This document shows positions 54,001 to 63,000 of a stretch of 64,000 nt of DNA, one piece after another. Source of the DNA: Membranipora membranacea (taxonomy: Eukaryota > Bryozoa > Gymnolaemata > Cheilostomatida > Membraniporidae). The stretch lies in the NCBI GenBank assembly GCA_914767715.1, contig OU612068.1:20274001-20338000 (forward strand). Reading direction: 5' to 3'. The position numbers and the translations under genes are program-made. Positions within the stretch are counted from its first letter, which is position 1; each line of letters opens with the position of its first letter. The notes under the pieces were generated by a model. The model searched no databases, was not told where the DNA came from, and saw only the letters and a list, made by a program, of their open reading frames with translations.

Positions 54001-57000
54001 AACCCCAATCAGCAGTTCACATAACAACTTTACTTGCTATCGACTAACACCGCCAAAAAGTAAGCACCTATCCACTGATAGTCCTACGTAAAAAATGCTT
54101 GACAAACACTGGTCAGGCAGAAATCTTTAGCCGACTAACATGCAAAACATTCAAAAAATAGTTCTATCCATTTACTACCAAACAATGGCAAGAACTTTTA
54201 ACGCAGCATTTAGCTGACAGCAAATGATCGGCGCATCCCTTTTTGCCTTGATTTCCTGTGCTGATGATATTGGGAATAATCCAATAAGTAGCGTAAAACA
54301 AAAACTACAATCTCTAATATAATAAGCACATAACTCAAAACAAAGCGGAAATTAGAAATCACATCCAAACCTTCGCTGTCTTGTCGGTCCACTTCTTGTA
54401 CATCTTCAGGTTTGGTTTCTTCCTTTTGGACTGATGCTGAAAAAGGCGACAAGAATTGATCTGATGCCAAACCAAACTAACAATTCCGTGAGTCTAGTCC
54501 TGATTAGCCACTCAGTGTAATTTAGTGTAAATGCTGACAATATCCATAATTCTCTTGTGTAACCCAGCAAACACCAGAATGTAAACTCCTATACGTAAGT
54601 ATATAAGTATATTGTCCTGATCCACAGCCAGGTCATGTTATGAGTGTTAGAAAAGTGACTGTTGCAATACTATCATTCCCAATTACATATTTTGAGTAAA
54701 TAATTATCCTATGCTCAATTGCTTGCATTCAATGGTAAATGATATAATGCATTGTTGACGATCCAAAATTCACTCAGCTACACTAATTACCCATAGAGGC
54801 AAGCAAACCATGTACTACTCCATGCTATGACTGGGGTGGATCAAGGCGGTTAGGTATACATCACATTTTCAACAGAAGTGATAATCCAGACAACTGAGGA
54901 CTGAATGGCATAAGGGCTATTTATAGACACTAACGTTTTGCCCATTTGAGTTCAGCTTTCACCTCCAACTCAACTAGCTCCTCCCTGATTTCCTCGACGG
55001 GTTCCTCAGTAGTTTCTGTGCTGATGGGCTTAATAACTACTTTGCCACTGGGTTGTTCAATAGATAACTCAAAGGGTAGGACCTCTTCAGTTGTTTCAAA
55101 CGACTGAACAAATGTAGGAGGCGATTTTGCACCAGATGTCTGTTCTCGCAAGAATTCATTGTCATGAAGAGGAGCAGCAAATGTGGGAGCCTTGTCCTGG
55201 GGTGCTGGGATTTCAGCTTCATCGGTGGCTATGGGCTCAAAGGAAGCAGAGGGCGCTAAAACAAAACACAGAGATGAGTCTATAGTCATAACTCCACACA
55301 TTGGAAGCCCTGCAGGCAGAAATTAATAGAAGAGCATTCAAAGCATCTCATGCTCAAATCTTCACTTTAGGGTTTAGCTCTATCTGGATAGATAGGATAA
55401 TAACCATATAGGACAATTATAGGATTATAATCTGAATTTTATTATTCAAGGAACGTGTGAGAGGATTATCCAATCAAGCTCTAATAACAGTGCCCACTCC
55501 ATTTATTAATAATTTCAACTAGGCTATTCTGATGATGGAGGATGTGTTTGTGAAGTTTTACAGAATAGCAGCATTTAAAATTTCCAGCTTGTGGACCTCA
55601 TCCACTGCTACTGTTACATTTGCCTTCATCCAGTGCATATGATGTATACTGTGACCTAGAGGGCTCCTGAATACACAGCGTTGTGGTAAGCATTATTTTT
55701 ACAAATCCTTTGTTCTTATCATATCCTTAAAAACTTATATTTTCAAGTTATTTTCACCCTTTTAGCTTCTACATTCATTTGTACTAAACAGTTGCATTCT
55801 GGGATAGGATGACACACTAAGCTGAGCACATGATCCAAAGCGTATGATTATTTATAACTTACTTTCAACCTGTTGCAGAGTCTTGGTGCTGTCTAACAGT
55901 TCTGTATCCGGTTCTGAGTCTGAAATCGAGACCGAAAGATTGCGGTTGATGTTTATTCTCACACCTTTACTAAACAACAACCCCATCCCTGCCTCCGAAA
56001 CACGCCAGAAAACATTCACTCCTCCCTAACTTAGCTAGACTAGACCAATAGACTGTTTGGAATCGGATTAGATATTGCTGATAATTATCAATTCTCCCTG
56101 CACAAAGCATATGTAAGCGCTTGAATTGCATTTTTTGAGAGGATTATGATAATCGAGTGCCATGCCTGCTTTGCAGTTATTATTATATTGAATCAGGCAG
56201 TATTTCTTCCTCAAGTAAGTTTTTAAAGCCTAATTACTTGTATATTTTGTTCTGTCTGGGCATGCTTAGGCTAAAAATATTATTTGCTTACTATATTTTC
56301 TTATCTGTGTGTAATAGGTATTAATTTGATAGTTCTGTTGCATAATTTTGAGTACAAACTTATGTTTTTTAATGAATTGCAAGACCATACATCAGCGGTA
56401 ACTGAATTTATGTAATGATCATAAGAGTGATTTGTTTATAGTGGAATAATGTTTGCATGCCCTTACAGCTCTGTGAAGATTCAACAGAAATGCTTGTATT
56501 AACTAGGAGAAAATGGAAACAACTACACCAATACAAGTTTTTGATCTAAAATTAATCCACCTCCAAATAAGATATTGGCCTAAAAATAAAATTTCTTTTA
56601 TGCACCGGGACGTCTATTGTTTTTTTGCATTACATTATTACATTCTAGGAGGTAAAGCCCCTTGAGGAACATGTTTTATGATGTTTAGGATTGTAATCAG
56701 ATAACTTTGCTTGATAATTTCATAGCCTATCACAGCTTTAAGAAAATAATTAGCGGAATACCTACCTTTCACAACAGTGACCGATGCAGTTGTTGACACA
56801 GTACCGTGTTGGTTCTCTGCAATGACTGTATATTCTGCCTCATCCTCAAGTACAACTTTAGGGAGACTCAGAGTGAACTTATCTCCTACATTCTGGGTCT
56901 CAAAATACTCTTCATCGACCTCCTCACCATCAACTAACCATGTTACCTAGTAATAATATAATATATATTGAACAAGTCTTTCGAGTGACAAAAAGAGGAC

Positions 57001-60000
57001 AACTCTGCATACAATAATCAAGATTTTACAGATGTTAGAAGTTATATATTTCATGAAATGTCCTTAGATGGTGCCAACCATATATTCATAACCAAGCATC
57101 TATTAATGGGCTCACATCCCATTGACAAAACCAATTTAACTTTGTTTTCCACAAACCTTGTAAACCTAGCCAATGCGTAGGCGCTGACTGACTGGGTTTT
57201 CTAAACCAATAATTAGTATGAAATTTGCAATCAATTTTCCCGATATTACAAAGAAGCATGGTTAAAGAAAAACACAGAAAACACAACCAAGGACACAGTA
57301 AAGACACATAGAGGGTACTAATGTTAGCGCAGTAGGGCATACCGTAGGTAAGGGATTTCCACGCACAACAACTTCTAGTACCAAATCCTCTTTCGCATAG
57401 ACAGTTATGTCGGTAAGGGTGGTCACGAACACCGGAGCAGACTCGACTACCACTTCTGTAACCTCTGTGACCTGCTCCTCTTGAATCTGAACGTCTCTCA
57501 AGGTCAACTGATTTGTTTCGAGATCAGCTTCATCTTTCTCATACTCAGCATTGGCTTCGTCCAGATGAGTTATTGGTATGTTGGTATGTTGCGGTTCTTC
57601 CACCTTCAGATCTTCATCCAACTGCTGTTCTTGTTGATCTTTCTTCTCGACAGTTAATTCTGCAGAAACTTCACTTTTCTGTGGGTTTTCTGTTTCTATG
57701 TCAATCTCAGTTTCAATTTCTTCCCTCTTGTAAGAATCTTGATTCTCCTCCGGCGTAAATGGCACTTCAATGTCAACTGGAATATCTTCTTCCAAATCAA
57801 TGGGTCTCCTCACTTCTATTTCAGCATGGACTTGGTGATCATCATTCTGTGAACTCAATGTTACATCAGCAGCGGTTTCATCAATACCAACCGGTTCTAT
57901 GTCTGTGTTGTGCGATACCTCCTCCTCGGTTTGTGTGTTTAACTTCACATCAACGTAGACTTGATGATTCGTTTTTGTGTCCATAAACAAAGTATCAGCC
58001 TGCTCTTCAGTGGTGGAATATGGCCTATCGAAAGTCGGCTCTACAGTGATAGTCTCATCACTTTCAATATCTATCGGTGTATCAGTTTCACGAAAGCTGG
58101 TTACAAATCCGGGCACACCGCTCGGAGTTGTTGCCAGTGGTTTCACAAAAATAGGAGCCATGTTAGGAGCTGATGCATTGCTCTCAGGAAGTTCACTCGT
58201 TTCCTCAATTTGTACTTTCTCCTCAACCTAACATATAGGAGAAGACAGACACTCACTCACAAGCAAAACCACGCAGGAAGGAAGGAAAAGTCTTTGAAAC
58301 AGAAAGTATATAGTGGGATTGATGGGTTAATGGGTTGGTCAGAACTTAAAACCAGGAAGAGTGAACAGTTTGAAAACAGCAGCTAGCAAGGTACACTTTT
58401 CGTTTTGGTTGCTTACCTTGTCAGGAACACCTTCAACTCCTACTGATAGTACGACATCTTCTCCTTCTTTGACGACAACATCCTCTAGATTCTTGATAGC
58501 CAGAGGCTGAACATTCTCCAATTCTACATGGGTTGCCTGCTCTTCTAATGATTCTGTAGGCAACTCCTTGTTGTCTTCGACAACAGGTACAACAGTCACT
58601 TCAGGAGCAGTTTTGTCTGTTTCATCTACTAGTGGGCTTGCTTCCTCAATTGGCACTGGTTGCACTTGGTCAGTATTGCTCTTCTCAACGTTTTCAACCA
58701 ATGGCACTGCCTGAAGCACCTGCTTTTCCGAAACAGGAACATTTTCTAACTGCTCAACTTTTTCAGGCTCAATTTCTTTTATGGTGGTTGGACCTTGCTC
58801 AGTGGTCTCAGTGGTTGACGCCTCTTCTACGGATTCTACCATCTCAGAAGGCACCTGTGCAGTCTGGGTTTCATCAGACAGTACTGAAACAGTGACGGAT
58901 TCAACATCTGCTACATCTGCAGGCAAAACCTCCAGAGGATTTTCTTGTGTTACGCTGTCATCTGTTGCTGGAGCGGTTTCTGTCGGCAACAGTTCTATAG
59001 TACTTTCAGATGATGGAATATCATTTACATCAATCACTGGCATACTTGGAGATGTCTCCTTGATATCAGCTGCAACCATCTCTTCCACCTCTTCATTAGA
59101 TGCACTGACAGAAGATTGGATGATCTCAATATCCTGTTCTTCTGCAGGGACAGTAACGTCTGTGACTGGCACCTGAGTGATCTCTGTCTCTTCAACAACA
59201 TCTGTTTCGACAGTATCCTCAACTTTCTCAGCTTGCAAAGCCTTCAATGTAGTGACAGAGGCCTCGGCGCTATCACCATCAGTAGCAACATCTTCGGATT
59301 GAATTTGAGATTGATCAATTGGCACGATGCTATCTACCTGGTGGGATTCTGATTGTTCTTCTATGGTTGTTGTATCTGAAGGCATCAGTGATTCCTCTTT
59401 ATCCTCTGCAAGTATCTCTCCAACACTGATTTCTGGTATTTCAGTTGCAGTCGGAGCTACTTCACTTGACTTCATAGGCTCATCCTCAAGAACAGTTATT
59501 GGTGCCTGATTTAAAGTAATTTCAACTTCTTGTTGATCTGGCACTAAAAGTTCGGAGTCCTCTTGTGCTACCAACAATTCAACTTTGTCCAGTTCTACTG
59601 TATCATCTTCACTGACTGACTGGGATTCTACAGCAGCGATGGTGTCCTGCAGCACTTCATCAGCACTAGATTGCACAACATCAGTTTCAACAGGCGCAAT
59701 ATTGATAGTTTCAATGGCTGTGGATTCACTAGTATCTTCTAAGGCAGTATCAAGTTCGTTATCCTGTGCAGATGTTTCCGGCTGGTCAGCATCTGGGGCG
59801 AGTGTTTCAGTTTCATCAATCTCTGGTGTTGGACTTTCTGTTTCAACAGTAGGGACTTCAGCAACTGAATGCTCTTGAATGCCAACTTCCGCATGAGAAG
59901 TGTGTGAGTCGAGAACAGAATCTGTGGTGTTTTCTGTATCCATTGTGACATCCTCCTCTTCTGGCTTTGCCAACTCAACATCTGTTACTTCTTTCACACT

Positions 60001-63000
60001 CTCCATATCCATAGATTGTTCAATGAGAGGGGTGGTGGTGGGTAAGTCAACCTGGGCAACAGATTCTTCATCTATCGCTGTCTCATCTGTTACAGGCTCT
60101 TCAATCGTGACCTTTTCATACACAACTGAGTCTTGTAGTTCCTGTACAGATTCTTCTTTTGCACTTACGGTAGGCAGTGTGTCTGCAACGACATCATCCA
60201 ATTGAGTAGTTTCCTCATCAATGCTCGGCTTTGAAACATCAGTCACAGTCAGTTCCTGGGTCTTCAACTCATCAGTCTCAATGTGTGTTGTGCTTGACTC
60301 AGTTGGAATAAGATATTCTTCACCAGCATCTTGGGAAATGCTAACCTCCTCAAGTCCTGTTGTAGAAACCTCAACACAAGGAGTTATCTGTATAGTGCTC
60401 TCTTGTTCCTCTTCTAGAACTGATACAGTTTCTGCTGGAATCTGTATAGCCTGGGAAATTTCGGTAGGTATGTCAGTCTCTTCTTGGGTTGGTATATCAG
60501 TCTGTTCTGCAGGAATCTCTGCAGCCTCTATTGCAGGCTGTTCATCCTCAGCCACTGTCGTCTCAGTGTGTATTACTTCAGTGACTGATTCTTCGGGTCT
60601 GATATCAGTCTCTTCTTCGGTGGGTATATCAGTCTGTTCAGCTGGAATCTCTGCAGCCTTGATTGCAGGCTGTTCATCCTCAGCCACTGTTGTCTCAGTC
60701 GGTATTATTTCAATGACAGATTCTTCTTGACTGATATCGGTCTGGTTAGGAGCAGCAGAGTGATCCTGCACTGAAGGAATTTGATCAGCTTTAGAGACTT
60801 CCTTATCTTCTATTACAAGAACTGTTCCTGATGGCTCGATTGTTACACTGCTTTGCTCGGTAGGCAGTTCTGTTGCCTCTTCCTCAACAGTGCCTATTGA
60901 AACTGTTGGGACATCGACAGCAGTAGAAACTTGTTGATCATCAGTTGTAGCAACTGCCTCAGAAAGCACAACCTTGTCCTCACTCTGATCAACAGTTATC
61001 TGAACATCCTGTGCACTTGCAACTTCGGTGGAGACTTCCATAACTGGTTCAGTATCTGCAGGGACCTCATCTTCAACAACAGAATCTGTCAAAGTAGGTG
61101 TGCTTGTCTCCTGGTTTGTTTGAACAAGTGTGTCTGTCTCTTCTAGCGAGGGCACAGCATCATCAACTTGAGGTAGCAAACCAGATTCTGCTGTCTGTAT
61201 ATCCTCCTCAGTAAGCAGGGACTCAGATGGTATGGAAGCTATATCTGCTGTGATGGTTTCAGTCTCCAAATTCTCGCTGGTAGGTGATTTTTTCACTACC
61301 TCTTCTATTGGCTCTACTTCTGACTCTTCAACTCCTTCGATTGCTGGGGCTGTGGTGGCAGGGATTTGAGTCACCTCACTATGATCTGGAATTTCTTCCT
61401 CATGGGTCAATTCAGGTTTCAAATCTTCAGTAGGTGGAATATCCTCAGTTTCGTAAACATCTTGCCGATCCTCAGTGAGAGGTGTGTCTGTCACAACTGA
61501 ATCAGTAATCTTTTCATCTGTTTCAAGTTTGATATCAGATGGAGCGGCTTCAACTGTATCCTGTGTTAAGATTTCCTGTGTCTCCTGCATCTTTTCCTCT
61601 GTAATATCAGCTGTGGCAGTGGACAAGACAGGTGACTGTTCTGGCTTGAATTGCTCCACAGTAACTTCTGTTGGCAATGTTCCCTCTGGCTGTTCTGCCG
61701 GGATTTGAGTTGTCTCCTCCAACTTGTCATCAACTGCTATAGGCTCAGTCTTTTGGCTTGTGACGGTTTCCTCAGTAGGCGTATCAGCGGGGATCTCAGC
61801 TGAAATTGGAGTTTCGGTTAACATCTCTGGAACTTGGTTTGTCTCCTCCAATTTTTCATCAACTGATACAGGCTCAGTTTTTAGCGTGGTGAAGGTTTCC
61901 TCGGTAAGCTTATCAGTGGGGATCTCAGTTTGTTCCAAATCAGCTGTAATTGGAGTTTCTTCTAACACCTCCGGAACTTGGTTTGTCTCCTCCAATTTTT
62001 CATCAACTGATACAGGCTCAGTTTTTAGCGTGGTGAAGGTTTCCTCGGTAAGCTTATCAGTGGGGATCTCAGTTTGTTCCAAATCAGCTGTAATTGGAGT
62101 TTCTTCTAACACCTCCGGAACTTGGTTTGTCTCCTCCAATTTTTCATCAACTGATACAGGCTCAGTTTTTAGCGTGGTGAAGGTTTCCTCGGTAAGCTTA
62201 TCAGTGGGGATCTCAGTTTGTTCCAAATCAGCTGTAATTGGAGTTTCTTCTAACACCTCTGGAACTTGGTTAGTCTCCTCCAATTTTTCATCAACTGATA
62301 CAGGCTCAGTTTTTAGCGTGGTGGAGGTTTCCTCCGTAAGCTTATCAGTGGGGATCTCAGTTTGTTCCAAATCAGCTGTAATTGGAGTTTCTTCTAACAC
62401 CTCTGGAACTTGGTTTGTCTCCTCCAATTTTTCATCAACTGATACAGGCTCAGTTTTTAGCGTGGTGAAGGTTTCCTCGGTAAGCTTATCAATGGGGATC
62501 TCACTTTGTTCCAAATCAGCTGTAATTGGAGTTTCTTCTAACACCTCCGGAACTTGGTTTGTCTCCTCCAATTTTTCATCAACTGATACAGGCTCAGTTT
62601 TTAGCGTGGTGAAGGTTTCCTCGGTAAGCTTATCAATGGGGATCTCACTTTGTTCCAAATCAGCTGTAATTGGAGTTTCTTCTAACACCTCTGGAACTTG
62701 GTTAGTCTCCTCCAATTTTTCATCAACTGATACAGGCTCAGTTTTTAGCGTGGTGAAGGTTTCCTCGGTAAGCTTATCAATGGGGATCTCACTTTGTTCC
62801 AAATCAGCTGTAATTGGAGTTTCTTCTAACACCTCCGGAACTTGGTTTGTCTCCTCCAATTTTTCATCAACTGATACAGGCTCAGTTTTTAGCGTGGTGA
62901 AGGTTTCCTCGGTAAGCTTATCAGTGGGGATCTCAGTTTGTTCCAAATCAGCTGTAATTGGAGTTTCTTCTAACACCTCCGGAACTGCTTCAGTTTGCTC

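Larger units (their letters stand above)
52578..54209 (-). other. 1.6-kb intron / possible 3' UTR of the short isoform
   Basis: Holds no further exon I can support. Its right part would be the 3' UTR if exon 54210-54436 is used as a last exon. Two palindromes lie at 53819-53911 and 53943-54020. Confidence 0.5.
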
